A stretch of 21,687 bases of DNA from positions 1-21,687 of the forward strand of contig WFSH01000165.1 in assembly GCA_015486145.1 (NCBI GenBank), read 5' to 3'. Below are positions 1 to 8,425 of this stretch, piece by piece. The position numbers and the translations under genes are program-made. Position 1 is the first letter of the stretch. Each line of letters opens with the position of its first letter. A model generated the notes under the pieces. The model was not told where the DNA came from. It saw only the letters and a list, made by a program, of their open reading frames with translations, and did not search any database. This DNA is from Mesoaciditogaceae bacterium (GTDB lineage Bacteria; Thermotogota; Thermotogae; Mesoaciditogales; Mesoaciditogaceae).

Positions 1-345
1 ATTAAACCATACCAGTTAAATGGAATGAAGATCGAGCGCGGCTGATAGATCAACGAAAGAAATCCCAAAATTATTCCCGTTGATACAACTGTAAAATAAA
101 GAACTCTTAAAATTCTCAAACCATCTCATTCCCTTCCCACTTAAATCTAATGTGAATTTGTTATGTACCATTTTTTGATTCTCCCCACGATCGCAGAAAG
201 AATCTTTCAATTATTGTATCATCGATCGTAAGAAATACGATGAAAAATGTTACAAACGTGTATACACACCCGAATTTTGGAACTTTACGGCTTATGATAT
301 AATTCAACGTGAATACTTTAATGTAGAAAGGAGAAAAAGTACGTT
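1..345. other. Upstream intergenic region before valS
   Basis: No gene can be supported here. The only short open frame entering from the left edge on the + strand stops at 43-45, and it could be the last codons of an upstream gene, but nothing confirms that. The minus-strand open frames in this stretch lack a ribosome binding site and recognisable motifs. The right part holds the probable valS promoter and a 10-bp perfect palindrome, GTGTATACAC, at 258-267, about 8 bp upstream of the proposed -35 box. No tRNA or structured RNA was recognised. Confidence 0.5.
276..303 (+). promoter_or_regulatory. Probable promoter of valS-folC-ruvA
   Basis: A perfect -10 box TATAAT lies at 298-303, with a moderate -35 box TTTGGA at 276-281 and a 16-bp spacer. 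Transcription would start near 310, leaving a leader of about 36 nt that contains the AAAGGAGA ribosome binding site at 327-334. The -35 is weak, so the call rests mainly on the -10 box and its position. Confidence 0.45.
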
Positions 346-2937
346 TTGAACAAATCTTATTCTCCCAGAGATGTTGAGAAAAAATGGTATGAAATTTGGA
401 AAGCATCAGGAGTATTTTCACCAAAAAAGGGAAACGGAAGGTTTTCCATGGTTATCCCGCCTCCGAATATTACCGGTAAGTTGCATATGGGCCATGCACT
501 GAACATGGTCATCCAAGATATCGTGACCAGGTACAATCGGATGAAAGGAAAAGAAACACTGTGGCTACCGGGAGAAGACCATGCTGGAATTGCCACTCAA
601 AACGTTGTGGTAAAAGAACTTGCGAAAAGTGGGAAAAGCAAGGAAGACGTTGGAAGAGAAGAATTCGTCAAGATCGCTTGGAAATGGGCCAACGACTACC
701 GTGAGAGAATACGCGAACAGATCGAAAGTATAGGGGCATCATGTGATTGGACCCGGGAACGTTTTACGTTTGATGATGGATTGAGCAAGGCTGTTAGAAA
801 AGTTTTTGTTTCGTTGTACAAAAAAGGCCTCATTTACCGGGGAAAATACATGGTGAATTGGTGTCCCAAATGTGGGACAGTGCTTTCAAACGAAGAAACG
901 GAGTACGAAGACGATAAGGGAAGTTTGTATTATGTTAAATACCCCATAGAAGAAGGGGGAGAAATTGTAATTGCAACGACCCGACCTGAGACGATGTTGG
1001 GAGACACGGCGGTAGCGGTCAATCCCAAAGATGAACGCTACAAAAATGTTGTTGGGAAGCACGTGATCTTACCTCTTGTTGGAAGGCGCATTCCGATCAT
1101 TGCAGATGAATATGTTGATATGGCTTTTGGAACGGGGGCCTTAAAAATAACGCCTGCCCACGACCCCAACGATTTTGAAATTGGGAGAAAGCATTCTCTT
1201 GAGATGGTGGATATTTTTGACGACGAGGCACGCGTGAACTTTGATTCACCTTATAAAGGGTTGAGGAGAGAAGAGGCTCGAAAGGCCATAGTGTCAGACC
1301 TTGAGAAAAATGGTTATCTCCTCAAGGTGGAAGATTACACACATTCGGTTGGCCACTGTTATAGATGCCACACAGTTGTAGAACCAAAAATTTCGGATCA
1401 ATGGTTCGTGAAGATGAAACCTTTGTCTAAACGCGCCATAGAAGTTGTAAAAAATGGACGTGTGAAATTCCATCCAGATCGTTGGAAGAAAGTGTATTTG
1501 AATTGGATGGAAAACATCAGAGACTGGTGCATATCCCGCCAATTGTGGTGGGGACACAGAATACCCGTGTGGTACTGTAAAGATTGTGGACATTTAACCG
1601 TTTCGGAAGAAGATCCCAAGCATTGCGAGAAATGTGGTTCCACGAATATCATCCAGGATCCTGATGTGCTCGATACGTGGTTTTCGTCAGCGCTTTGGCC
1701 TTTCTCAACTTTAGGATGGCCTGAAGATACCGAAGATCTGAAAAAATATTATCCTACAGACCTACTCGTGACGGGTTTCGACATAATTTTCTTCTGGGTG
1801 GCAAGAATGATCGTTATGGGGTTGGAATTTATGAATGAGATCCCATTTCACGATGTTTACATTCATCAATTGGTTTACGATAAATACGGACGAAAGATGT
1901 CAAAATCTCTCGGTAACGGGATAGACCCTCTTGATATCGTTGAAAAATACGGGGCAGATGCCATGCGTATGACGTTGTCCATGTTGGCGGCTCAAGGACG
2001 TGACATAAAGTTGGACGAACGAGCTTTTGAGTCTTTCATGCATTTTTCAAACAAAATATGGAATGCGAGCCGATTCGTTAAGATGAACACGGAGGGAACA
2101 AATTTTTTGGCTCCTGAGGGATTAACGGTGGCGGATAGATGGATACTCTCGAAAATGAATGAAACGATAGAAAAAATCACGGGTGCCATAGAATCTTACG
2201 ATTTCAATCAGGCATCACATTACGCATACGATTTTTTCTGGGGCGATTTTTGTGACTGGTACATAGAGATATCAAAGATCCAACTGAATGTTGGTGAACT
2301 GCGAGAAAACACTCAGCGAGTGCTTTTAACAGTGTTGCAAAACAGCTTGAAACTACTTCACCCTTTCATGCCCTTTATAACGGAGGAAATATGGTCTGAG
2401 TTTTTCGAGGGACTTGTTGCACAATCTGAATGGCCCCAAAAGTACAAAAGCTACAGTTATGGTAACGAAGGATTTGATTTCGTAATAGAATCGATAAAGG
2501 GTATAAGAAGGGTCAAAGCCGATCTCGAGATTGCGCCACTCACAAAAGTGGAAGTTGCGTTTGTGGGAGAAAGTAAACTGTTGAGGGATCCCATTGTGGG
2601 TGAATACGTGAAGAAACTCGCGAGTGCATCGAATATAAAAAGGGTCTCTTCCAAGCCAAAACGTTCCATGTCGGCAGCGGTTAGTTCTGACACCGAGGTA
2701 TTTGTCATTATGGGTGATGATTTTGATCTCAAATTAGAACTCGAGCGCCTTAATTCAAAAGCATCCAAAATAAGAAATGAAATGAAAAAGGCAGATTCAA
2801 AACTTTCCAACAAAGAGTTTTTGAGGAAGGCTCCACCAGAAATAGTGAACAAAGTAAAAGAAGAGAAGGAAAAATTGGAAAAGACGTTGGAAAGGCTCTC
2901 TAAAACCATAAAATCTTTAAGGGTGGATACCATATGA
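346..2937 (+). CDS. valS: Valine--tRNA ligase
   Basis: Cytoplasmic class I aminoacyl-tRNA synthetase that charges tRNA-Val. Its 863 residues are the usual family length. The nucleotide-binding HIGH signature appears as HMGH at residues 47-50, preceded by the PPPNITGKL stretch, and the KMSKS loop is at 517-521. Four CxxC pairs (173/176, 338/341, 411/414, 427/430) suggest bound zinc, as in other thermophile-type ValRS. The middle carries the editing domain (ATTRPETMLGDTAVAVNP), and the last 60 or so residues form the charged coiled coil typical of ValRS. The TTG start at 346 is chosen because AAAGGAGA at 327-334 precedes it and the N-terminus matches the family (SYSPRDVEKKWYEIW). It is the first gene of a run with folC and ruvA, and its stop overlaps the folC start as ATGA. 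Confidence 0.97.
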   Translation: MNKSYSPRDVEKKWYEIWKASGVFSPKKGNGRFSMVIPPPNITGKLHMGHALNMVIQDIVTRYNRMKGKETLWLPGEDHAGIATQNVVVKELAKSGKSKEDVGREEFVKIAWKWANDYRERIREQIESIGASCDWTRERFTFDDGLSKAVRKVFVSLYKKGLIYRGKYMVNWCPKCGTVLSNEETEYEDDKGSLYYVKYPIEEGGEIVIATTRPETMLGDTAVAVNPKDERYKNVVGKHVILPLVGRRIPIIADEYVDMAFGTGALKITPAHDPNDFEIGRKHSLEMVDIFDDEARVNFDSPYKGLRREEARKAIVSDLEKNGYLLKVEDYTHSVGHCYRCHTVVEPKISDQWFVKMKPLSKRAIEVVKNGRVKFHPDRWKKVYLNWMENIRDWCISRQLWWGHRIPVWYCKDCGHLTVSEEDPKHCEKCGSTNIIQDPDVLDTWFSSALWPFSTLGWPEDTEDLKKYYPTDLLVTGFDIIFFWVARMIVMGLEFMNEIPFHDVYIHQLVYDKYGRKMSKSLGNGIDPLDIVEKYGADAMRMTLSMLAAQGRDIKLDERAFESFMHFSNKIWNASRFVKMNTEGTNFLAPEGLTVADRWILSKMNETIEKITGAIESYDFNQASHYAYDFFWGDFCDWYIEISKIQLNVGELRENTQRVLLTVLQNSLKLLHPFMPFITEEIWSEFFEGLVAQSEWPQKYKSYSYGNEGFDFVIESIKGIRRVKADLEIAPLTKVEVAFVGESKLLRDPIVGEYVKKLASASNIKRVSSKPKRSMSAAVSSDTEVFVIMGDDFDLKLELERLNSKASKIRNEMKKADSKLSNKEFLRKAPPEIVNKVKEEKEKLEKTLERLSKTIKSLRVDTI

Positions 2938-4253
2938 CGTACGATGAAATGTTGAAAACGCTTTACTCAATACATCCCGAAACCAAGATAAAACTTGGAC
3001 TCGATAGAATAAAAGAGTTGCTTAAAAGGCTTGGAAATCCCCAAGACGATTTTGAATACATTCACGTTACCGGAACTAACGGAAAAGGTACCGTGGTCAG
3101 GACTGTTGGGAAGATTCTCAGCGCACATGAACTCAAAGTCGGTACCTATTTTTCTCCCCATCTTGAAACTTTTAGGGAGCGCATACGCGTAAACGATGTT
3201 TACATACCTAAAGAAGACGCTGTAAAGGTTTTTGAACTGGTTTCAAAGGAAGCTACAGCGATGTCAAAATCTCCAGATATGGCACCGACATTCTTTGAAA
3301 TAGTGACAGCGATGGCTTTTTTGTATTTCAAGTTTGAGAATGTTGATGTGGTGGTTTCCGAGGTGGGATTAGGTGGACGTTTTGATGCCACAAATGTTGT
3401 TGAAAAACCATTATGCACCGTTATAACTTCCGTGGATTACGATCACATGGAAACTCTCGGCTCTACACTTTCTCAAATAGCTTTTGAAAAAGCCGGAATA
3501 ATAAAATCGAACGTGCCTGTTGTTGTTGGTGAGATGGAGGCTGACCCATTGAGGGTGATCAGTTCAAGGGCAAAAGAGTTGAACAGCAAAGTGAAACTTT
3601 CAGGTAAAGATTTTAGGTACAAAATAAACAAAATGGAGCTGGGTAAAAATTCTTTTGATTTTATCGGAAATCGATGGAAATTCTCCCTTGAAACGCGCAT
3701 GAATGGAATCCACGCGATGAAAAATTTGTCGATTTCACTTGCAACACTTGAAGAACTTGAGAAGCTCGGAATGTTTAAAGTTGATGAAAAAAAGTTGTAC
3801 GACACGATCTTCACGATAGCATGGGAGGGAAGATTTGAGTGGCTTCCTTCGGACGTGTTGATAATACTGGACGTTGCTCACAATACACCAGCCATGAAAA
3901 TGTTGAGCAAGAATTTAAGCGTTTATTTTCCAAACAAAAAGATCAACGCGGTGATCGGAATTCTAAACGATAAAGATTACGAGGGAATGATAGATGCTAT
4001 TGCCGAAGGTGTTGATAAGTTTTACATAACAACACCGCACAGCCAACGGGCAACCAACACTTTTGGAATATATTCTTGGGCCACGCAGAAACACAACAAC
4101 GTTGGTTTTATGAAAAACATAGAGGAAGCGGTGAACTCTTGTCTCGATATGTGCAAGAGAGAGAACTCCGTCATGGTGGTGAGTGGTTCCTTTTACACCG
4201 TGGGAGTGGCTCGCACTTTTCTCACCGGTAACGTTGAGGCTGACAAGGAGTAA
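2934..4253 (+). CDS. folC: Folylpolyglutamate synthase / dihydrofolate synthase
   Basis: Mur-ligase-family enzyme that adds glutamate to folates, and in many bacteria also to dihydropteroate, using ATP in the cytoplasm. It has 439 residues, a normal length. The P-loop reads TGTNGKGT at residues 46-53, followed by SPHLETFRERI (folate site), EVGLGGRFDATNVV and, in the C-terminal domain, ILDVAHN; all are hallmark FolC motifs. The ATG at 2934 overlaps the valS stop by 4 nt, which suggests translational coupling. ruvA starts 3 nt after its stop. Whether it has both synthase activities cannot be judged from sequence; no separate folP or folK is present in the window to help. Confidence 0.95.
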   Translation: MTYDEMLKTLYSIHPETKIKLGLDRIKELLKRLGNPQDDFEYIHVTGTNGKGTVVRTVGKILSAHELKVGTYFSPHLETFRERIRVNDVYIPKEDAVKVFELVSKEATAMSKSPDMAPTFFEIVTAMAFLYFKFENVDVVVSEVGLGGRFDATNVVEKPLCTVITSVDYDHMETLGSTLSQIAFEKAGIIKSNVPVVVGEMEADPLRVISSRAKELNSKVKLSGKDFRYKINKMELGKNSFDFIGNRWKFSLETRMNGIHAMKNLSISLATLEELEKLGMFKVDEKKLYDTIFTIAWEGRFEWLPSDVLIILDVAHNTPAMKMLSKNLSVYFPNKKINAVIGILNDKDYEGMIDAIAEGVDKFYITTPHSQRATNTFGIYSWATQKHNNVGFMKNIEEAVNSCLDMCKRENSVMVVSGSFYTVGVARTFLTGNVEADKE

Positions 4254-4256
4254 AAG

Positions 4257-4829
4257 GTGATTTGGGGACTCAAAGGAGTTGTATATTCCAAGACGGAGAA
4301 TTCCGTTGTTTTGGAAGTTCAGGGCGTGTATTACGAAATTTTGATTTGCTCGAAACATGATGCACGCTTTCGAATTGGCGAGGAGGTTTTTCTTTATATT
4401 CGTGAAACGGTGCGAGAAGGAAATCCAGTTGAGTTAATAGGTTTTGTGGATGAGGAAGAACGTACACTTTATGACGCTTTGGTGAAGATCAGCGGTATCG
4501 GCCCAAAAAACGCTTTGAAAATTTTGGATGTAACCGATCTTGATACGTTTGTGAATGCCGTAGAGTCGAAAGATACAACTTTCCTTCGTACACTTCCAGG
4601 TGTGGGAACAAAGACGGCAGAACGAATTGTTTTGGAACTTTCCGGTAAACTGCAATTTACCGGCGGCAAGATAGATCGTATGGGAGAGGCTTTGGAAACA
4701 ATGATCGCTTTGGGATTTTCTCGTAAAGAGGCCTTTGAAGCGGTTAAAAATGCGATGAAAAATGGTGCTAAGGGTTTGGAAGAGATCGTAAAGATGGCTC
4801 TTTCAGCGGCAAGGGACAATAAAATGTGA
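4257..4829 (+). CDS. ruvA: Holliday junction branch migration protein RuvA
   Basis: DNA-binding subunit of the RuvAB complex, which migrates Holliday junctions during recombinational repair. It has 190 residues, typical length. The N-terminal OB-fold domain begins MIWGLKG, the conserved RuvA start, which fixes the GTG at 4257; AAGGAG at 4245-4250 gives a 6-nt spacing. Two helix-hairpin-helix motifs follow: LVKISGIGPKNALKIL and LRTLPGVGTKTAERIVLEL. The C-terminal RuvB-binding domain is the segment around EALETMIALGFSRKEAFEAV. It sits 3 nt after folC; ruvB is not in the window. A 7-bp inverted repeat spans its stop codon. Confidence 0.96.
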   Translation: MIWGLKGVVYSKTENSVVLEVQGVYYEILICSKHDARFRIGEEVFLYIRETVREGNPVELIGFVDEEERTLYDALVKISGIGPKNALKILDVTDLDTFVNAVESKDTTFLRTLPGVGTKTAERIVLELSGKLQFTGGKIDRMGEALETMIALGFSRKEAFEAVKNAMKNGAKGLEEIVKMALSAARDNKM

Positions 4830-4840
4830 TGATTCACATT
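4823..4840 (+). terminator. Weak hairpin at the end of ruvA
   Basis: AATGTGA, loop TGAT, TCACATT forms a perfect 7-bp stem spanning the ruvA stop codon. A run of six T follows at 4851-4856, but 10 nt separate it from the stem and the stem is AT-rich, so intrinsic termination would be poor. It could instead be a protein-binding palindrome: the TGTGA/TCACA half sites recall CRP/Rex-type operators, although the 4-nt centre is shorter than either standard form. Confidence 0.25.
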
Positions 4841-4862
4841 CTTCTGTTAATTTTTTGAATAT

Positions 4863-4890
4863 TTGTTCATAACACGAATTCGTGTATAAT
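4863..4890 (+). promoter_or_regulatory. Promoter of the glmU operon, with internal palindrome
   Basis: A perfect TATAAT -10 box lies at 4885-4890 and a TTGTTC -35 box at 4863-4868, with a 16-bp spacer. The spacer carries a perfect 14-bp palindrome, ACACGAATTCGTGT (4872-4885), whose last base is the first base of the -10 box. A dimeric repressor there would block polymerase. Transcription should start near 4897, inside or next to the AAGGTGAT ribosome binding site at 4895-4902, so the leader would be extremely short. The -10 is convincing; the -35 is only half consensus. Confidence 0.6.
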
Positions 4891-4907
4891 TCCTAAGGTG
4901 ATGAAAA

Positions 4908-6260
4908 ATGAAAAAAGCTTTGATACTCGCTGGGGGACTTGGAAAAAGAATGCATTCTCCAAGGCCAAAGGTGCTTCATGAAATACTCGGGAAACCAATT
5001 GTCAGATGGGTGATCGATGCTGCAAAAAAAGCCGGAGCCGATGAGATTGGCGTGGTTGTTGGACACGGGGGAAAGTCCGTAAGGGATATTCTTGAAAGCG
5101 ATGTGAAAGTTTACTTTCAAGCCGACCAACTTGGTACCGCGGATGCCGTGAAATCTGCAATGGAATTCTTGGAGGGACGAGTGGCTGTACTTTACGGCGA
5201 TGCGCCGTTGGTGAAACCTTCCACCGTGAGAAGACTTTTGGAAAACAAAGCGGATATGACGGTACTCACCGCTGTTTTGGGAAAGCCTGACGGATACGGA
5301 AGAATTGTGAGAAAAGATGGAAAGATTTTAAAAATAGTTGAAGATTCAGATGCCACCGTTGATGAATTGAGAATACGCGAAGTGAACAGCGGAATGTACG
5401 CTTTTAACGCGGAAGCTTTGAAGTTCGCACTGAACAGAATTACCCCCAACAACCAAAAGGGGGAATATTATTTAACCGATGCTGTGGACATACTTTTGAA
5501 GGAGAACAAACGAGTTGATGCCATTAAAACGGAGAACGAATCTGAAATATTGGGTGCAAATACCCAAGAAGAGCTGTCCACACTTTTTAAAATTGCCCGC
5601 GAGGAAATACTCGTTTCGTTGATGAATTCAGGAGTTACCATCGAGGATCCGATGAGCACGTTTGTTGGCCCAGACACACACATCGAACCCGGTGTGATTT
5701 TAAAGCCTTTCACCTTTATTTACGGGAATAGTTTCATAGCGTCTAACGTGGTAATAGGTCCCGAAACAACACTGATCGATACGTCTGTTGATGAAAAAAG
5801 CGTGATTTACAGATCAGAGTGTAACGGTGCAAAAATCGGGAAGAACTGTTCAGTAGGCCCATTTTCACGCCTGCGACCTGGCGCGATTTTGGAAGATGGT
5901 GTTAAAGTCGGTAATTACGTTGAGGTAAAGAATTCACATCTCTTTGAAAGTGTGAAAGCGCAGCATCTCACATATCTTGGAGATGCCACCGTTGGTATGG
6001 GAACAAACGTGGGAGCAGGTACGATAACGTGCAATTACGATGGAAAGAGAAAGAACAAGACGACCATTGGAAAGAACGTATTTATAGGATCAAACAGTGC
6101 CTTGGTTGCTCCAGTTGAAGTGGGAAACAACGCGTTGATAGGAGCCGGTTCCGTTATCACGAGCAATGTACCGGCTTACGCGCTGGCACTGGGAAGAGCG
6201 AGACAGATAAATAAAGAAGGCTGGGTTTTAAAAAAGATGGAGGCAAACGATGAGAAATGA
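4908..6260 (+). CDS. glmU: Bifunctional UDP-GlcNAc pyrophosphorylase / glucosamine-1-phosphate acetyltransferase
   Basis: Makes UDP-N-acetylglucosamine for peptidoglycan in two steps: acetylation of glucosamine-1-phosphate by acetyl-CoA, then uridylyl transfer from UTP. It has 450 residues, the full two-domain length. The N-terminal nucleotidyltransferase carries LAGGLGKRM (residues 7-15) and RPKVLHEILGKP. The C-terminal half, from about residue 250, is a left-handed beta-helix with hexapeptide repeats, and HLTYLGDA places the probable acetyltransferase histidine at 353. The ATG at 4908 follows AAGGTGAT at 4895-4902. It heads the six-gene run, and prs starts 11 nt before its stop. The N-terminal loop is LAGGLGKRM rather than the common LAAGKGTRM, still within family variation. 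Confidence 0.96.
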   Translation: MKKALILAGGLGKRMHSPRPKVLHEILGKPIVRWVIDAAKKAGADEIGVVVGHGGKSVRDILESDVKVYFQADQLGTADAVKSAMEFLEGRVAVLYGDAPLVKPSTVRRLLENKADMTVLTAVLGKPDGYGRIVRKDGKILKIVEDSDATVDELRIREVNSGMYAFNAEALKFALNRITPNNQKGEYYLTDAVDILLKENKRVDAIKTENESEILGANTQEELSTLFKIAREEILVSLMNSGVTIEDPMSTFVGPDTHIEPGVILKPFTFIYGNSFIASNVVIGPETTLIDTSVDEKSVIYRSECNGAKIGKNCSVGPFSRLRPGAILEDGVKVGNYVEVKNSHLFESVKAQHLTYLGDATVGMGTNVGAGTITCNYDGKRKNKTTIGKNVFIGSNSALVAPVEVGNNALIGAGSVITSNVPAYALALGRARQINKEGWVLKKMEANDEK

Positions 6261-7191
6261 ATTGAAGATCCTTGGTGGGTCATCGAATCGCCAACTTCTC
6301 GAAAGAATATGTGCTTATGTGAACGTATCACCCGCATCCATAGAAATTTCAAGATTTTCCGATGGAGAGATAAATCTCAGAATAGCGGAAACGGTTCGTG
6401 GACACGATGTTTTCCTCGTTCAATCCACATCCACACCCGTTAACGAAAATCTCATGGAACTCTTGATCATCGTAGATGCACTAAAAAGGGCTTCCGCTAA
6501 CAGCATCACGGTCGTAATGCCCTATTACGGTTACGCTCGCCAAGATAGAAAGGCGAAAGGTCGAGATCCGATCACGGCAAAATTGGTTGCCAATCTTCTC
6601 ACCGTGGCTGGTGCTACCAGAATCCTCACCGTTGATCTCCACGCAGAACAAATACAAGGTTTTTTTGACATACCGGTGGACAATTTGCAGTCTTTTCCAG
6701 TTTTTGTTGAAGCGCTCAGAAAGTACGAAGCACTTGACACCGAAAAGACCGTTGTGGTTTCACCTGACGTGGGCGCTGTGAAACGCGCGAGAAAAATCGC
6801 TGAAAAACTCAGAATACCGATGGCCATTCTCGATAAAAGACGTCCCAAAGACAATGTGGCTGAGGTGCTTAACGTGATAGGAGAAGTCAACGGTATGACG
6901 GCAGTCATGTTTGATGATATAATTGACACCGCTCGCACTTTAATAGCCGGCGTGCAAATTTTGAAAGATCACGGTGCGAAGAGAGTTATAGCATGTGCAA
7001 CGCATGGAGTTTTTTCAAACGAATCATTGAAGATCATCGACGAATCGCCGATCGATAAAGTGTACGTAACCGATACCATTGCACACGAGAGGTTGCCTGA
7101 CAAAGTAAAAGTGGTGTCCATTGCTCCCCTTTTGGGAGAAGCAATAATGAGAATTCGAAAAAATCTTTCCGTGAGTATATTGTTTAGATAA
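6250..7191 (+). CDS. prs: Ribose-phosphate pyrophosphokinase (PRPP synthase)
   Basis: Transfers pyrophosphate from ATP to ribose-5-phosphate to give PRPP for nucleotide, histidine, tryptophan and NAD synthesis. It has 313 residues, normal length. Family motifs are clear: FSDGEINLRI, VFLVQSTSTPVNENLMELL, YYGYARQDRKAKGRDPITAK and the PRPP-binding loop DDIIDTART at residues 222-230. The loop has arginine at 229 where glycine is usual (DTAGT), although that position tolerates variation. The start at 6250 is supported by GGAGG at 6239-6243 and overlaps glmU by 11 nt. glmU-prs adjacency followed by rplY and pth is common across bacteria. Confidence 0.96.
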   Translation: MRNELKILGGSSNRQLLERICAYVNVSPASIEISRFSDGEINLRIAETVRGHDVFLVQSTSTPVNENLMELLIIVDALKRASANSITVVMPYYGYARQDRKAKGRDPITAKLVANLLTVAGATRILTVDLHAEQIQGFFDIPVDNLQSFPVFVEALRKYEALDTEKTVVVSPDVGAVKRARKIAEKLRIPMAILDKRRPKDNVAEVLNVIGEVNGMTAVMFDDIIDTARTLIAGVQILKDHGAKRVIACATHGVFSNESLKIIDESPIDKVYVTDTIAHERLPDKVKVVSIAPLLGEAIMRIRKNLSVSILFR

Positions 7192-7207
7192 AAAAGGAGG
7201 AATTTTA

Positions 7208-7861
7208 ATGGCTTTAAATTTAGAAACCACGATTAGAGAAGAAGATAAAGCCAAAAGGTTGTTAAAAAGAAAACTCGTACCTGGAATAGTGTATGGACCA
7301 GGCCATGAAAATGTGAAGGTTCAAATCCCAGAAAGTGAAATCGTCTCGATACTGCACAAAGCGAGGGAGACTACACCGATTCATCTTGTCATAAAAAAAG
7401 AAGAAAGTGACAAAGTTGAAAAAGATGTTTTTATAAAAAGCATACAGATTCACAAATTAACTGACAAGATCATTCACGTGGATTTTTATGAGCCAGAACC
7501 GGGAAAAGTCATGCATTTCAGAATTCCACTCAGATTTGTTGGAGAAGCTGCTGGTGTTAAAGCCGGAGGAATACTCGATGAAATTATAAGAGAGTTAGAA
7601 ATCGAAGTTCTTCCCAGAGATCTTGTTGAAGAGATCATCGTGGATGTCTCCAACCTTGAAATCGGAGAGAGTATTAGAGTGAAAGACATTGACATTCCGG
7701 AAAACATAAAGGTTTTGGAGGATATGGACGAAACAGTGGTGGCCGTTAAAGCGCCAAGAGCCGAAGAAATCGTAACACCAACCGAAGGAGAAGAAGAGGA
7801 AGAAGTAGAACCAGAAGCTATAAAAGAGAAATCAGAGGAAGAATCTGAAGAGGAAAAATAG
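7208..7861 (+). CDS. rplY: Large ribosomal subunit protein bL25, CTC (long) form
   Basis: Binds 5S rRNA in the 50S subunit. At 217 residues it is the long TL5/CTC form: an N-terminal L25 domain (about residues 1-90, with KRLLKRKLVPGIVYG), a beta-rich CTC domain (about 95-185, with GEAAGVKAGGILDEI) and a very acidic C-terminal tail of about 30 residues dominated by glutamate. The ATG at 7208 has a strong GGAGG at 7196-7200. Its TAG stop shares one base with the GTG start of pth. The operon association with pth is widely conserved. Confidence 0.96.
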   Translation: MALNLETTIREEDKAKRLLKRKLVPGIVYGPGHENVKVQIPESEIVSILHKARETTPIHLVIKKEESDKVEKDVFIKSIQIHKLTDKIIHVDFYEPEPGKVMHFRIPLRFVGEAAGVKAGGILDEIIRELEIEVLPRDLVEEIIVDVSNLEIGESIRVKDIDIPENIKVLEDMDETVVAVKAPRAEEIVTPTEGEEEEEVEPEAIKEKSEEESEEEK

Positions 7862-8424
7862 TGGACGAATTTGTCGTTGTGGGTCTGGGCAATCCCGGCT
7901 CACGGTACGTGCTTACTCGACACAACGTTGGCTTTCTCTTTATAGATGAATTTCTCAGAAAATATCGTTTAACTCAAATCGCAAAAAGGGAGAAGTATAT
8001 TTCCTACGTTGTTCAAGCTGAAGGTTTGATCTTTCAGCTCATCAGACCGCTCACGTTTATGAATCTGAGCGGTCAGATTTTTCGTGAACTTCAAGTGGAT
8101 GTGCCGCCTTTGATAGTTCACGATGACATTGATTTGCCTTTGGGAAGAATAAGAATAAGGCCAGGTGGTTCCTCCGGAGGGCATAAAGGTGTAAAATCAA
8201 TTATAGAATCTCTTGGAACAGAGGAAATTCCGAGGATTAGGATTGGGATCGGTCCAAAGCTCACCGATGCGGTGGAATTTGTGCTGGGAAGATTCACAAA
8301 CGATGAGCTGAAGATCATGGACAAAATTATCAACCTGTGTGTTGAAGCAACGATCACCATAGCCAAAGAAGGAATAAAGACGGCGATGAACAAATACAAT
8401 TCAATTTCTATGAAGGTGATTTGA
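7861..8424 (+). CDS. pth: Peptidyl-tRNA hydrolase
   Basis: Releases tRNA from peptidyl-tRNA that has dropped off stalled ribosomes by cleaving the ester bond. It has 187 residues, typical. Signatures are VVGLGNPGSRY (residues 6-16), the catalytic histidine H21 in RHNVGF, TFMNLSG, the aspartate-containing VHDDIDLPLG and PGGSSGGHKGVKSI. The GTG at 7861 overlaps the rplY stop by one base (TAGTG), so translation is probably coupled. The next gene starts one base after its stop. Confidence 0.96.
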   Translation: MDEFVVVGLGNPGSRYVLTRHNVGFLFIDEFLRKYRLTQIAKREKYISYVVQAEGLIFQLIRPLTFMNLSGQIFRELQVDVPPLIVHDDIDLPLGRIRIRPGGSSGGHKGVKSIIESLGTEEIPRIRIGIGPKLTDAVEFVLGRFTNDELKIMDKIINLCVEATITIAKEGIKTAMNKYNSISMKVI

Positions 8425-8425
8425 C

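Noticed and set aside
225..241. Small hairpin ATCGTA-AGAAA-TACGAT before valS
   Set aside because: Only 6 bp, AT-rich, no U-tract after it; likely chance or at most a minor feature.
16..424. Two minus-strand open frames (16-210 and 161-424) upstream of and overlapping valS
   Set aside because: No ribosome binding site, no recognisable motif, and one overlaps the certain valS start and its promoter.
2457..2933. 158-codon minus-strand open frame antisense to the end of valS
   Set aside because: A shadow of the lysine/glutamate-rich ValRS coiled coil; low-complexity translation and no start signal.
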